Positions 42,986-52,523 of a stretch of 64,000 nucleotides of DNA are shown piece after piece; position 1 is the stretch's first letter; every line of letters begins with the position of its first letter. This DNA comes from an uncultured Phaeodactylibacter sp. (GTDB taxonomy: Bacteria > Bacteroidota > Bacteroidia > Chitinophagales > Saprospiraceae): positions 46,282 through 110,281 of the forward strand of contig CAJXNH010000010.1 in assembly GCA_913057245.1 (NCBI GenBank). The letters run 5' to 3'. Under the pieces are notes generated by a model. It made no database searches, was not told the origin of the DNA, and saw only the letters and a program-made list of their open reading frames with translations. Both the position numbers and the translations under genes were made by a program.

Positions 42986-43765
42986 ATGGCAGCAAATGGC
43001 AAAGTACAAGAAGAGACTTACAAGCCGGTAAAAACCATCCTGATATCCCAGCCTAAGCCGGAGCGATCTCCCTACTATGATTTAGAACAGAAATACGGAC
43101 TGACCATCGACTGGCGGCCGTTCATTCATGTAGAGGGCGTCTCGGCTAAGGAGTTCCGCAAAGCCAAAATAAAACCTGATGAGTATACTGCGGTGATCCT
43201 GACCAGCAAAAATGCGATCGATCACTACTTCCGTATTTGCGAAGAGATGCGGATCAAGGTCTCACAGGACATGAAGTACTTCTGCCTTTCTGAGGCTATA
43301 GCGAATTACCTGCAGAAGTTCATCGTCTATCGCAAACGAAAAGTTTTTGTGGGCAAGCGCACCATTCAGGACCTGGCACCTGCCCTGAAGAAGCATAAAA
43401 AAGAAAAGTTCCTGCTGCCTTGCTCCAATTTAGGGGCTAAGCAGGTCAGTTCGTATTTGAAGGAAAACAGCTTCGACTGGCAGGATGCGATGATGTACCA
43501 AACGGTCAGCAGCGATTTGTCTGACCTCAGCGATGTGACCTACGATGTCCTCGTGTTCTTTAGCCCGCTTGGCATCAAATCGCTCTACGAAAACTTCCCG
43601 GATTTCAAGCAGAACGATACCCGCATGGCAGTCTTTGGCAATTCCACCAGCAAGGAGGTAGAAAAGCAGGGCCTGACCATCAATATCAAAGTACCTGCAC
43701 CGGGCATCACCTCCATGGCTACCGCTCTGGAGAAGTATCTGGAAATTTCCAATAAAGACCTTTAA
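42986..43765 (+). CDS. hemD: Uroporphyrinogen-III synthase family protein
   Basis: 259 aa, of the HemD fold: two alternating alpha/beta domains. Signatures are KTILISQPKPERSPYYDLEQKYG near the start, the AVILTSKNAIDHYF segment, LLPCSNLGAKQVSSYL and VLVFFSPLGIKSLYENF with the C-terminal PAPGITSMATALEKYL. It closes hydroxymethylbilane to the uroporphyrinogen III ring in haem biosynthesis. A TATATTTG sequence near 42841, inside the end of the DUF4271 gene, could be its own promoter. Confidence 0.85.
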   Translation: MAANGKVQEETYKPVKTILISQPKPERSPYYDLEQKYGLTIDWRPFIHVEGVSAKEFRKAKIKPDEYTAVILTSKNAIDHYFRICEEMRIKVSQDMKYFCLSEAIANYLQKFIVYRKRKVFVGKRTIQDLAPALKKHKKEKFLLPCSNLGAKQVSSYLKENSFDWQDAMMYQTVSSDLSDLSDVTYDVLVFFSPLGIKSLYENFPDFKQNDTRMAVFGNSTSKEVEKQGLTINIKVPAPGITSMATALEKYLEISNKDL

Positions 43766-43801
43766 TCATAAAGGCTTTTCCCTGATCGGAAAAAAGGCTG
43801 A

Positions 43802-43836
43802 ACAGCCCCAAAGCATAACTTGTGTTTTGGGGCTGT
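43802..43836 (+). terminator. Hairpin after hemD
   Basis: 11-bp perfect stem ACAGCCCCAAA (43802-43812) with TTTGGGGCTGT (43826-43836). No long T-run follows, so efficiency is uncertain. Confidence 0.55.
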
Positions 43837-43872
43837 GCTGTTGCGCAACTATTCAATGCCCTTCAGAGTTAA

Positions 43873-44523
43873 ATGGATATGCAGCATTCATTTATTCAGG
43901 CGATCGCAGAGCAGCTCAGGCATCCGTTGCCCGGGCAGGAGGCGCAGTTTCGTATGGCGCATGTTGTACGGCAGCAGGCGGTGACGCCACCTCAGGGGGC
44001 CCGGCAGGCCGGCGTTATGGCTTTGTTTTATCCTCATCAGTCCGACTGGCACCTGGTTTTTATCGAACGGCAGCCCCACCACGGGCACGACCGGCATGCC
44101 GGGCAGATCAGCTTTCCGGGCGGGAAGTTTGAAGACTCGGATGCCTCTTTGGAGGAAACAGCGCTACGGGAAACCGAGGAAGAGGTGGGCGTCCCTGTTG
44201 ATACAATTGAAGTCCTGGGCAAGCTGACGGAGCTGTATATTCCGGTCAGCAATTTTCAGGTGCACCCCTACGTGGGCTTTACGGATAGCCGCCCGGCATT
44301 TGTACCGGATGTCGAGGAGGTACGCACCATCCTGGAAGTCTCATTCAGGCATCTGTCCAATCCTGCCACCCGCCGCAAAACGAACCTGCAACTGGCGGCC
44401 AATATTACACTCAAAGGGGTACCTTATTTTGACGTGGAGGGCAAAATCCTATGGGGCGCTACGGCTATGATGGTTAGTGAATTGCTGGCGGTTGCTGAGC
44501 GGACAGGGCTGGTGTTGTCCTGA
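43873..44523 (+). CDS. Nudix hydrolase, CoA pyrophosphatase (NudL-like)
   Basis: 216 aa. The Nudix box runs from Gly83 (GGKFEDSDASLEETALRETEE) with the REXXEE core, preceded by the UPF0035-type segment ERQPHHGHDRHAGQISFPGG that marks the CoA-diphosphatase subgroup. It would hydrolyse CoA or acyl-CoA to 4'-phosphopantetheine compounds and 3',5'-ADP. It is cytoplasmic, monocistronic and lies 37 bp after the hemD hairpin. Confidence 0.88.
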   Translation: MDMQHSFIQAIAEQLRHPLPGQEAQFRMAHVVRQQAVTPPQGARQAGVMALFYPHQSDWHLVFIERQPHHGHDRHAGQISFPGGKFEDSDASLEETALRETEEEVGVPVDTIEVLGKLTELYIPVSNFQVHPYVGFTDSRPAFVPDVEEVRTILEVSFRHLSNPATRRKTNLQLAANITLKGVPYFDVEGKILWGATAMMVSELLAVAERTGLVLS

Positions 44524-44611
44524 TGGCTTACACCCTTTCTGATTAAGGCTAAAATCCTTCAAAAACGGTGACTGCCCGAATTGGTGAACCTGTGTTTGCC
44601 CCATAGGGTTA

Positions 44612-44785
44612 CTAATTTGATAACACCCGATAAACCATCAGGCCTAACAGCAGTAGAATGAGGATAACGAAGAACCCGGAAGCCGCATCATCGAAAAGCC
44701 GCTCCACTGTGTCCATGTACTTGGATCCAAAGTAAACGCCCGCCCCAAGAATGACGGTGCCCATAAAGATTTGCTTTGCCCTCAT
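44612..44785 (-). CDS. 57-aa two-helix membrane protein
   Basis: Starts at ATG 44785, 7 bp after the M42 peptidase stop, and ends at TAG 44612. The product has a helix (FMGTVILGAGVYFG), a short acidic loop (KYMDTVERLFDDAAS) and a second helix (FFVILILLLLGLMVYRVL). Good topology, a standard start and operon spacing argue for a real gene. No family recognised; its pairing with the peptidase could be checked across genomes. Confidence 0.65.
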   Translation of the reverse strand: MRAKQIFMGTVILGAGVYFGSKYMDTVERLFDDAASGFFVILILLLLGLMVYRVLSN

Positions 44786-44791
44786 AGCGGA

Positions 44792-45895
44792 TTAAAGAAA
44801 GTCATAGCTGTCATCAGCTGCTGGTTTGGAGCGATTGCCGTCCACATTTTCGAAGCTCCAGTCGTATTGTTGCAGTTCGCTCAGGCAATGGGTCAGCAAG
44901 TCGATGCAGTGCCTGATGTCAGCCTTGTTGGCCATTTCGATGGTTTGGTGCATATTGCGGAGCGGGATGGAAATGGCGCCCGCTATCGCTCCTTTCTTGC
45001 CGTAGCGCTGAACACCGGCCGTATCGGTACCTCCTGCAGGCAGTACTTCGGGTTGCCAGGGGATGTCGTGCGCATCAGCCGTCTTCTTCATGTAATTGAC
45101 CATGCGGTAGTCGCAGATGGTCATGCCATCCATAATTTTGATAGCTGCCCCTTTGCCAAGGCTGGTAACGTACTCATGCGCTTGCGCACCGGGCACATCA
45201 AAGGCGATGGTTACGTCAAGCCCAAATCCGAAATCGGGATCAATCAGGTGAGCGGAAGAGATGGCGCCGCGCAGCCCCACTTCTTCCTGTACGGTGAACA
45301 CACCATAAATATCGTAAGGTACGGTTTGGTCTTTCAGCGCCCGCAGGGTTTCCAGCAGGATAAATACCGATACCCGGTTGTCCATGGATTTGCTGTTGAC
45401 ACAATTGCCCATCTCAATGAGCTCCCGCTCCCGGGTGATGGAGTCGCCGACCGCAACATACTTTACCACTTCATCCCGCGGCATGCCCAGGTCAATGTAG
45501 TACTCACTGATCGGAAGCTGTTTATTGCGCTCTTCTGGTTTCATGAGGTGGATAGGCTTGCTGCCCATAACACCGATGAAGTCTTTGCGGCCGTGCACGA
45601 TGACCCGCTGAGAGGTCAGCGTTTTCGGGTCAAAACCGCCCAGGGTGTGGAATCGGATGAAGCCATCCTCGTCGATGTGCGTAACGATGAACCCAATCTC
45701 GTCCATATGAGCAGCTACCATGACCTTTTTGTCTTGCTGCCCTTTTTTGATGGCGACTACGTTACCCATGGCATCCACTTCTACTTTGTCTACCAGTGGC
45801 GTGACTTCAGCAAGGATAAACTCCCGGATACGCTGTTCGAACCCTGGTGCGCCGGGTGTTTCGCATATTTTCTTGAGCAGCTCAACGTTGATCAT
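44792..45895 (-). CDS. M42 family metallopeptidase
   Basis: 367 aa, the standard size for the M42 glutamyl aminopeptidase/endoglucanase family, dodecameric aminopeptidases. Metal ligands and catalytic residues appear as AAHMDEIG (His63, Asp65), NSKSMDNR, TVQEEVGLRGA and the late histidine in RNMHQTIE. Cytoplasmic. The gene is followed at once by the 57-aa membrane protein. Confidence 0.93.
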   Translation of the reverse strand: MINVELLKKICETPGAPGFEQRIREFILAEVTPLVDKVEVDAMGNVVAIKKGQQDKKVMVAAHMDEIGFIVTHIDEDGFIRFHTLGGFDPKTLTSQRVIVHGRKDFIGVMGSKPIHLMKPEERNKQLPISEYYIDLGMPRDEVVKYVAVGDSITRERELIEMGNCVNSKSMDNRVSVFILLETLRALKDQTVPYDIYGVFTVQEEVGLRGAISSAHLIDPDFGFGLDVTIAFDVPGAQAHEYVTSLGKGAAIKIMDGMTICDYRMVNYMKKTADAHDIPWQPEVLPAGGTDTAGVQRYGKKGAIAGAISIPLRNMHQTIEMANKADIRHCIDLLTHCLSELQQYDWSFENVDGNRSKPAADDSYDFL

Positions 45896-46034
45896 ATAAG
45901 CGGTTTTAAAGTCGTTTGATTGGAATATGATGCGAAAATACAGGACGAGCCAAGGATTTCCGACTTATTCCTTAAAAAAATACAAGGGATGGCTTTCATC
46001 GGGCTATTACGAGAATGGTCAAGGGGCAGTAAGT

Positions 46035-46679
46035 CTATTGGGCCAGGGCTTCCTGATGTTGGAAAAGGGCCTGGATAACCTCTGACTGTATGCTTTTTGT
46101 CTTATCGCGGGCGTACCATTTCTGAGTTTCTGTCATAGTGGTCTGCTGTAGCGCTTTTTTAGCGGCCTCATCTTCCAGTGTTTTTAGTTTTGTTTTGTAA
46201 TCCATGACGATTTGCTGTACGGCTGCAGGTCTGGGGCCCCAGCTACCTGTTACGGCCCTGTTGGCTCCCTTTAGGAAAATGATTTTCGGAATGGAACGCC
46301 CGCCGTTGGTGAGAAAGGCATCCATGATATCGGGATATTCGTCCCTTAGGATAAGCCGTAGAGAAAGGTTGGGGGTCGCTTCTGCTATTTTATTCAGCAC
46401 CGGAATGACCTGTGCTGCATCCCCGCACCAGGCTTCGGTCAGGACGAGCATCGTCATGGGCGTTTCCAGTTGTTCCAGTGCTTCGAGCGTTTCGGGCGTA
46501 AGCCTGGTGGTCTTATCGAGGCGGTTCATGCGGGTGCGGTTAAGATCCGTATAGTTCAGCATCGCCTCGCTGTGGTTAGAACCTGTGGTTTTACCATCGG
46601 CACGCAATTCTTCAATAAGCTGGCGGTATTCGTTGTAGTGCATTGCTTGCTCCAGGGTGGAGGCAGGTATCGTCTTCAT
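46035..46679 (-). CDS. Thioredoxin-like protein with a single active-site Cys
   Basis: 214 aa. A helical N-terminal extension of about 70 residues precedes a thioredoxin-fold region with MLVLTEAWCGDAAQVIPVL (Cys85) and RSIPKIIFLKG. The active site reads WCGDA, so the second Cys of CxxC is missing; the protein cannot act as an ordinary dithiol reductase and may use monothiol chemistry or bind rather than reduce. The type matches the 'thioredoxin family' proteins of Bacteroidota. Cytoplasmic, monocistronic. Confidence 0.8.
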   Translation of the reverse strand: MKTIPASTLEQAMHYNEYRQLIEELRADGKTTGSNHSEAMLNYTDLNRTRMNRLDKTTRLTPETLEALEQLETPMTMLVLTEAWCGDAAQVIPVLNKIAEATPNLSLRLILRDEYPDIMDAFLTNGGRSIPKIIFLKGANRAVTGSWGPRPAAVQQIVMDYKTKLKTLEDEAAKKALQQTTMTETQKWYARDKTKSIQSEVIQALFQHQEALAQ

Positions 46680-46772
46680 TTTTATCTGATTAACTTTTCG
46701 ATTTCTAAGGAGTCCGGTCTGTAGCTTCAGCCGCTCCGATTCAAGGATGTAATAAAGGGAAGCGCTTAAACC

Positions 46773-49025
46773 CTACTTTTGTTTTGCAGGAGGGCTGAGG
46801 AGTTGCTGTAATTGTTCCAGGCTCGACAAATTGGACGGATGGTTCATGGCGCGCATCACATCCGCTTTTTCCCGCTGCGTGATGTGGAAGGAAATGGAGG
46901 CTTCCAACTTATTCTCTTCTACAGGGCGGTAGAAGAACGGGATTTGCACAAAGCGCTCTTCGCCCAGCAGGTCATACATAAACCCTAAGCTGTTGTCGTG
47001 CTCAAATTCCTGCACCACGAGCACTTTGCCGGCAATACCGAGCGGGTTGAACATGGACTCCACAATACCCTGCCCACCGCTTGGTGTGATTTCCTCCACT
47101 TTATCCGAGCTACTGATTTGCAACAGCATTACCCCGCGGGTGTTTTCCTGTATCCACTCCCGGAATACCTGAATGAACCGGGTGGCAGAAACGATACCGT
47201 AGTTATCCAGGAACCCGGCATCCATCACCTCAATACCGGGGCGGCTGGGCAGATGTACATTGGGCAGCACGTAAGGGTAGGTTGCGTTCATGCGCACCGC
47301 CGAGAGCATACGCAGATTGCCGGCATCCTGTTTCTGAAACATCCACCGAAAGTCTACTGCGTCCACTTCCACCGCTTTGGGGTAGCGCTGCCCCACCGGC
47401 GCTTTCATCATGTAGGAAACGCCCTGTGGGGAAATGATCAGGCGACGGGCATCATTGACGATCGAGGGAGTCAGGTAGAGCATGGGGATGGTCGCTGACG
47501 CTTCCGGCTCCCGGTATTCCTCCAGGCGCCGGTCGAGTATGCCATTGGTGTTTTCATTGAGCTGCTGCTCAAAGACATAGCCCCGGTCTTTGTAGTAGGT
47601 GTAGCCATTCATTTCAAAGGGCGCCCAGGGGATAAAGAGGTCATTGGAAACGATGGTGAAAGCGATGGAATTGACCAGGTCTTTGGCGATGTTGTCAATG
47701 TAACGTGGATCGTGGACATCTACGCATTCCCCCTGCTGCTGTTGCAAATACAGCTCCCGCAGGTACGTCATGCCCATCATTCCGCCGGAAGCTCCGGTAA
47801 TGAGTACGGTATGTTCCAGCAGTTGCCCGTTGAGCAGGCTGTCTGCCGTACGGACCACCTGCATGCTCCAGGTGGCCGATTTCAGCCCGCCCCCGCTGGA
47901 ACAAAGGATGACCATCCAGGGCTTTTCCTCACCAGTTTTGGCTTTCCACTTTTCCAGAATGGCCGTGGTGGCGGCTTTATCATCTTCAATCCGGGCACTG
48001 CTGGAGGCCTCCTGCAGGCGTTTTAGAGAATATTCGGCGGGGGCGGCCTCGTAATTGAGGCCATAGGCTTTATTGGTGTAGTTGAAGTTGTCATTGCGGG
48101 TCAGGATGTTCAAGCCCAGCAATAGGGCAATGATGACCGTCACGCTCCATTCTCCGAACCAGTAGATAACCGCTCCGATGAGGGCTGTCAGCACACTGGC
48201 CAGAATGAACAGGCTGGCGCCAGCCGGGATCCGAAAGGGCGGATAATCGACCAAATAGCCGAGCACCAATAGCACCAGCATACTGATGAGCTGCAGGATG
48301 AGCGCATTGAGGTGGTTTTGTTGGAAAATGCTCATCAGCATCTTGGTGTCGTAGTGGGCCACACTTCTGACCAGACGGGGTTCCAGCGATTCCGACAAAT
48401 AGGTATCTACCCGCCACCTTGTGCTGTCCAGCTTGATGTACTCCAAATCGACTTGCCGGCGGCCGGGCGTGTAGGCACGGGTGAGGTGGGGCGGGCGCTC
48501 GGGCCGGCTCTCGTAGTAGGAAATATCGCGGTTGGTGAATTGGAAATAGATGGAATACAGGATAATCAGCAGGAACATTCCACTGAGAAAACCTACTGCA
48601 TTCAGGGTGACTTCCCGGAAGACAAGCCCTTCGTAGTAGCGCTGGAAGTAGACCATGATGCCCAGGTATACCACCAGAAAGGACAGCGGTAATAATAGGT
48701 TGTTAATCACAAACTTGGTAAAAGGCCGGGCAAGCGATGCCAGAAATGGGAAATAATGGGCGCTCAGGAGGTAAAGAGCCAGGTTCCAGCTCATGAAAAA
48801 GCTGCCAAACCCGATGCCCACGAAGAAAAAGCTCCAAAAGTTAACGGCCCCGAGGTATTCCGGATCCAGGAAAAGGTACTGAAAGCCGAGCTTGCTGGCC
48901 AATGCACCGGAAACGAGCAGGAAGAAAACCACCCATATCGCCAGCAGCAGGTGGTAGCTGCGGATGTGCAACACCAGGAGCTGTACGGGAAAAGAATGGT
49001 AAACGTTGCGCAGTTTTTGCATCAT
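46773..49025 (-). CDS. Patatin-like phospholipase with N-terminal membrane domain
   Basis: 750 aa. The N-terminal 310 residues hold about seven or eight hydrophobic helices. The catalytic part from about 350 has the oxyanion-type LCSSGGGLKSATW and the GxSxG nucleophile elbow as TGASGGMMGM. An Asp-Gly-type region, VMDAGFLDNYG, closes the Ser-Asp dyad. It most resembles lysophospholipase/cPLA2-like patatins anchored in the inner membrane. The combination of a multi-pass domain with a patatin lipase is uncommon; the substrate is unknown. Confidence 0.82.
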   Translation of the reverse strand: MMQKLRNVYHSFPVQLLVLHIRSYHLLLAIWVVFFLLVSGALASKLGFQYLFLDPEYLGAVNFWSFFFVGIGFGSFFMSWNLALYLLSAHYFPFLASLARPFTKFVINNLLLPLSFLVVYLGIMVYFQRYYEGLVFREVTLNAVGFLSGMFLLIILYSIYFQFTNRDISYYESRPERPPHLTRAYTPGRRQVDLEYIKLDSTRWRVDTYLSESLEPRLVRSVAHYDTKMLMSIFQQNHLNALILQLISMLVLLVLGYLVDYPPFRIPAGASLFILASVLTALIGAVIYWFGEWSVTVIIALLLGLNILTRNDNFNYTNKAYGLNYEAAPAEYSLKRLQEASSSARIEDDKAATTAILEKWKAKTGEEKPWMVILCSSGGGLKSATWSMQVVRTADSLLNGQLLEHTVLITGASGGMMGMTYLRELYLQQQQGECVDVHDPRYIDNIAKDLVNSIAFTIVSNDLFIPWAPFEMNGYTYYKDRGYVFEQQLNENTNGILDRRLEEYREPEASATIPMLYLTPSIVNDARRLIISPQGVSYMMKAPVGQRYPKAVEVDAVDFRWMFQKQDAGNLRMLSAVRMNATYPYVLPNVHLPSRPGIEVMDAGFLDNYGIVSATRFIQVFREWIQENTRGVMLLQISSSDKVEEITPSGGQGIVESMFNPLGIAGKVLVVQEFEHDNSLGFMYDLLGEERFVQIPFFYRPVEENKLEASISFHITQREKADVMRAMNHPSNLSSLEQLQQLLSPPAKQK

Positions 49026-49187
49026 GGTATTTCCAAAATACGGAATTCCTTGTTCTGATGCCAGTGTTTCTACAGATCGGTTACGAATGGTCCAAGACAG
49101 TTAAAAGTGTTATTTTTCGGCCGGCGAAAATGAAGCCTGCGATTTTGCGTTTGTTTGGAGGGTGAATACATAAAAACAGAGACACCT

Positions 49188-49793
49188 ATGAAGCACATTT
49201 GGATAGCCATCGCTGCCGTACTCCTCCTTGCCACAGGGTGCAAGTCGAAGGTTGAGCAAGTTGAAAATATAGACAGCTATGGCTACACCGAGCGCTATCA
49301 GCGCAGTAAGGAGGACTTTGCCAAACAGGGCCTCTACCAGAAGTTTGACGAACAGGGCCGCCTTATGGAGGAAGCGACCTACGAAAACGATACGCTTAAC
49401 GGGCTCCGGGTTCTTTACTTTGAAACGGGAGATACCCAAATTGTAGAGACCTACCGGCAGGGCATTTTTGATGGCCCTTACCGGTCTTATTACGAGTCCG
49501 GGCAGCTCAACCTTTCCGGTCAGTACGAAGCCAACGAAATGACGGGCGACTGGGACCGCTACTACGAAAACGGGCAGCTCATGGAGCGGGTCCGCTTCGA
49601 AGACAATGCCGAGAATGGCCCTTTCATAGAGTACCATGAGAATGGCAACCTGAAAGCAGAAGGCGCTTACCTCAATGGTGATAACGAGCACGGGTTACTC
49701 AAGCTGTACGATGAGCAGGGCGAGCTCAAGCGGAAAATGAACTGCGAGCAGGGCATCTGCCGCACCATCTGGAAACGAGAAGGAGAAGAATAA
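49188..49793 (+). CDS. MORN-like repeat lipoprotein
   Basis: 201 aa from ATG 49188; the frame is open from a TTG at 49155 but the downstream ATG gives a signal peptide with lipobox LLATGC. The rest consists of antitoxin/MORN-variant repeats of about 22 residues: YQKFDEQGRLMEEATYEND, YRSYYESGQLNLSGQYEANEMTG, WDRYYENGQLMERVRF, FIEYHENGNLKAEGAYLNGD and LLKLYDEQGELKRKM. Probably surface-exposed or periplasmic. porQ begins 27 bp later, so the two may be co-transcribed. Confidence 0.85.
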   Translation: MKHIWIAIAAVLLLATGCKSKVEQVENIDSYGYTERYQRSKEDFAKQGLYQKFDEQGRLMEEATYENDTLNGLRVLYFETGDTQIVETYRQGIFDGPYRSYYESGQLNLSGQYEANEMTGDWDRYYENGQLMERVRFEDNAENGPFIEYHENGNLKAEGAYLNGDNEHGLLKLYDEQGELKRKMNCEQGICRTIWKREGEE

Positions 49794-49820
49794 ACCGACC
49801 TTGGAGAATAAACCAATAGC

Positions 49821-50891
49821 ATGCAACTTAGATTTCTACCTAACGCCCTTACAGCTCTGGCTTTTCTGCTCCTTGCGCAGCATGCGCACGGGCAGCTGGG
49901 CGGGCTGCATACCTACGAATTCCTCAACCTGTCGCCTTCCGCCCGGCTCACTGCCCTGGGTGGCAACCTGATTACGGTGCGCGATGACGATGTCAACCTG
50001 GCCCTGGGCAACCCGGCCGCGCTCAATCCCGATATGCATCAGCAGATTGCCATTAACCACAGCTTTCATGTGGCGGGCATTAGCCATGGGTATGCCGCCT
50101 TTGGGCATCATTTCGATTCTCTGGGGCTGACTTCCCACCTGGGCGTACAGTACATTAGCTACGGCACTTTCGATGAGACCAACGACCGGGGCGAAGTGCT
50201 GGGCACCTTTGATGCCGCTGAGTATGCCATCAACTTTGGCGTGGGCAAACAAGTCTACGACCGCCTGGCGATCGGGGCCAACCTGAAAGTCATCACCTCC
50301 CAAATGGCCGGCTACTCTTCCTTCGGGCTGGGGGCAGATGCTGCGGCTACCTATATTGATACCGCCCGCAACCTGACCGCCACCCTGGTTTTCCGCAATA
50401 TGGGCCGGCAGGTAACCTACTACACCGAAGACAACCTGGAGCCCCTGCCCTTTGAGATGCAGTTTGGGATTTCCAAGCGGTTGAAATACCTGCCCTTCCG
50501 TTTCTCGGTGATTTACCGCTTCCTCGACCGCTGGAATATCCGCTACGATGACCCCAATGCAGAGCCATCGCTCCTGTTTTTTGGCGAAGAGCAAACAGAA
50601 GAGAGCCCAACGAGCATCTGGTTTGACAACTTTTTCCGCCACCTGGTCTTCAACGGAGAGTTTTTGCTGGGTGCTCGGGAAAATTTCCGCTTGCGTTTTG
50701 GGTACAACCACTTCATGCGGCGGGAGCTCGGGCTGGACAATTTCGGCAGCCTGGCCGGCTTTAGTTTCGGGGTGGGCGTGAAAATCAGCCGCTTCCGCAT
50801 CGATTACGGGCATCAGAGCTTCCACCTGGGGGGCGGGCTCAATCACATCAGCATCGCTACCAACTTGCAGGAGTTCAAGAAGAAAAATTAG
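49821..50891 (+). CDS. porQ: Type IX secretion system protein PorQ-like
   Basis: 356 aa, outer-membrane beta-barrel of the PorV/PorQ family. Signal peptide (cleavage near AHGQ, residue 25) is followed by YEFLNLSPSARLTALGGNLITV, the start seen in PorQ, and alternating strands ending KISRFRIDYGHQSFHLGGGLNHISIATNL. PorQ acts with PorZ and PorU/PorV in releasing or attaching T9SS cargo at the cell surface. This agrees with the two cargo-type proteins in the window. Ends overlap the convergent gene by 4 bp. Confidence 0.82.
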   Translation: MQLRFLPNALTALAFLLLAQHAHGQLGGLHTYEFLNLSPSARLTALGGNLITVRDDDVNLALGNPAALNPDMHQQIAINHSFHVAGISHGYAAFGHHFDSLGLTSHLGVQYISYGTFDETNDRGEVLGTFDAAEYAINFGVGKQVYDRLAIGANLKVITSQMAGYSSFGLGADAAATYIDTARNLTATLVFRNMGRQVTYYTEDNLEPLPFEMQFGISKRLKYLPFRFSVIYRFLDRWNIRYDDPNAEPSLLFFGEEQTEESPTSIWFDNFFRHLVFNGEFLLGARENFRLRFGYNHFMRRELGLDNFGSLAGFSFGVGVKISRFRIDYGHQSFHLGGGLNHISIATNLQEFKKKN

Positions 50892-52303
50892 TCTTCGTAT
50901 TTGAAGTGCTGCCCTTCCTCCAAAATGCCCCACATCACCAGCAATTCACTGGACAGGCGGGTGTCCTGACCGGGAATCGCGGGCCAGGTCAGTATCCGGC
51001 AGTCCGGGCTAAGGCTAATGGTGTCTTCTTTTGACTGTGACAGGGCCCTTAGGGTGCGCTCCTGGCAAGACGGGTGCCCAACTTCCGTTACATCCGCGAT
51101 GGTGAAAAGGAGCAGCAGTCCCAGCGCAGGAAGTATGTGGGCTGCTTTATTCCGGGCGGATTCAAAAAGCAGCAGGCTACTCCTTCCCCACAGGTAAAAA
51201 AGGATCAGTAATATCGGTTGGAGTGTATCCCGGCGTGCGATATCTGGCCGGTAGTCCCGGTAGCCGCCCAGTGGGATCAGCAAAAGATAGAGAAGGATAA
51301 ACACCAGGAGGAAACGGACCTCCTGCTTCACCCATGGCCTGCGGGCCTCTACCTGCAGCCAGCGCAACAGCCCAAATTGTAATAGTATACCCAAGATAAG
51401 GATGGACAGCCCCGGCTTATTGGTCAGCATCTTCCACAGGCCCGCCGGCAGTTTTTGGTAGCGTTCCCAGAGCCCAAAGCTGTGCTGCTGTTCGGTGCTA
51501 AGGGTACCCAGATAAAGGCTGTATGCCCCTAATATGCCAATAAGGGCAATGGCTGCCCAGTGGCTGAGTGGCAGTTGGGCCCGCATACGTTCCACGCTTG
51601 TTTCGTAGTTTTGCCCCAGGATTTGGCGAAAGCCATAACCCGCACCGGTGAGCAAGCCAACTGCAATAATCCCCGGAATTAACGGGCCGGTAAAGGGCAG
51701 GATCAGCGTTAGTGCATACAAGCTGAGCGTTTCCCAAGCCGGTGCTGCTCCACCCCTGTCGTATGCCCGCCGGACCAAAGACAGCCAGCTCAATAGTAAA
51801 ACGGAAGGCCAGGCGTAGAAGAAAGTGTAAGTGGGAGAAGGCTCAATGATGCCCATCACGGGATTGTAGTACCCGGCAGACTGAAAAAGCGGAGCCATCA
51901 GCACGGCGGCAAGCAAAAAAGAGGACCACCCTTTGCCACGGGAAGCAAACCCTGCAAGTAGCAGGAGTAACAAAATATGCGCCCCACTTTTGGCTATAGC
52001 CGAGCTCAGCGTGATGCTGTCCACTATATCCACGAAGTTATTCAGCGTGGCCGGTGCCCACCGGAAATAGTGGTACATCGCCCGGTGTACGAAGAAACGG
52101 TTGGGGGAAGCATACGCGGCCTCACCTGTTGCTGCTGCCCAGCCAAAGGGTGCCGACAGCACAGGCTCGTAGTGCGGAGCGGGCAGGATGATACTCGGCA
52201 TATCGCCATCGAGCGGCGCCATTAGGTGCTGCCGGAAGGTGTAAGCCGTATCTGCCAGCAGCAACAAGATCAGAATAATCCGGAGCCCATCTTTTTTGCG
52301 CAT
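50888..52303 (-). CDS. Polytopic membrane protein, unknown
   Basis: 471 aa with about ten or eleven hydrophobic helices, starting with a signal-anchor-like helix, and a short soluble C-terminus (about 410-471). The loop after the first helix (DGDMPSIILPAPHYEPVLSAPFGW) resembles GT-C-type or DUF6056-like polytopic proteins, but no catalytic motif can be named. Function unknown. Single gene, divergent from thrS with a 220-bp gap that carries the thrS promoter candidate. Confidence 0.65.
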   Translation of the reverse strand: MRKKDGLRIILILLLLADTAYTFRQHLMAPLDGDMPSIILPAPHYEPVLSAPFGWAAATGEAAYASPNRFFVHRAMYHYFRWAPATLNNFVDIVDSITLSSAIAKSGAHILLLLLLAGFASRGKGWSSFLLAAVLMAPLFQSAGYYNPVMGIIEPSPTYTFFYAWPSVLLLSWLSLVRRAYDRGGAAPAWETLSLYALTLILPFTGPLIPGIIAVGLLTGAGYGFRQILGQNYETSVERMRAQLPLSHWAAIALIGILGAYSLYLGTLSTEQQHSFGLWERYQKLPAGLWKMLTNKPGLSILILGILLQFGLLRWLQVEARRPWVKQEVRFLLVFILLYLLLIPLGGYRDYRPDIARRDTLQPILLILFYLWGRSSLLLFESARNKAAHILPALGLLLLFTIADVTEVGHPSCQERTLRALSQSKEDTISLSPDCRILTWPAIPGQDTRLSSELLVMWGILEEGQHFKYED

Positions 52304-52427
52304 GCTGATTCACGGGTTTTTAAATGGGCTGCTCGAAAGTTGTGTATTTTCTTTTTGCCCCACTGCTCAAGGCGAAAATAGGTAAAAATCCAGCACTGTA
52401 AAATTTAGGCGCTCTCCCAAAATCCCT

Positions 52428-52435
52428 TAATTTTG
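52428..52435 (+). promoter_or_regulatory. Putative thrS promoter and leader
   Basis: TAATTTTG fits TAnnTTTG, with TTTA about 20 nt upstream (near 52405). The leader then contains a small hairpin (TTTCCGG and CCGGAAA, about 52454-52471). No T-box or thrS-operator-like structure was recognised. Confidence 0.45.
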
Positions 52436-52523
52436 CGCACCTTAAAACGCACTTTTCCGGAGTGCCGGAAACTAATTTTGCTGCCCAATCGTAAGGAGCA
52501 GTAACAAAACCATTAAAATCACC

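Noticed and set aside
44771..45919. Open frame (382 codons) antisense to the M42 peptidase
   Set aside because: Mirror of a well-supported gene with complete catalytic motifs; no family features in the antisense translation.
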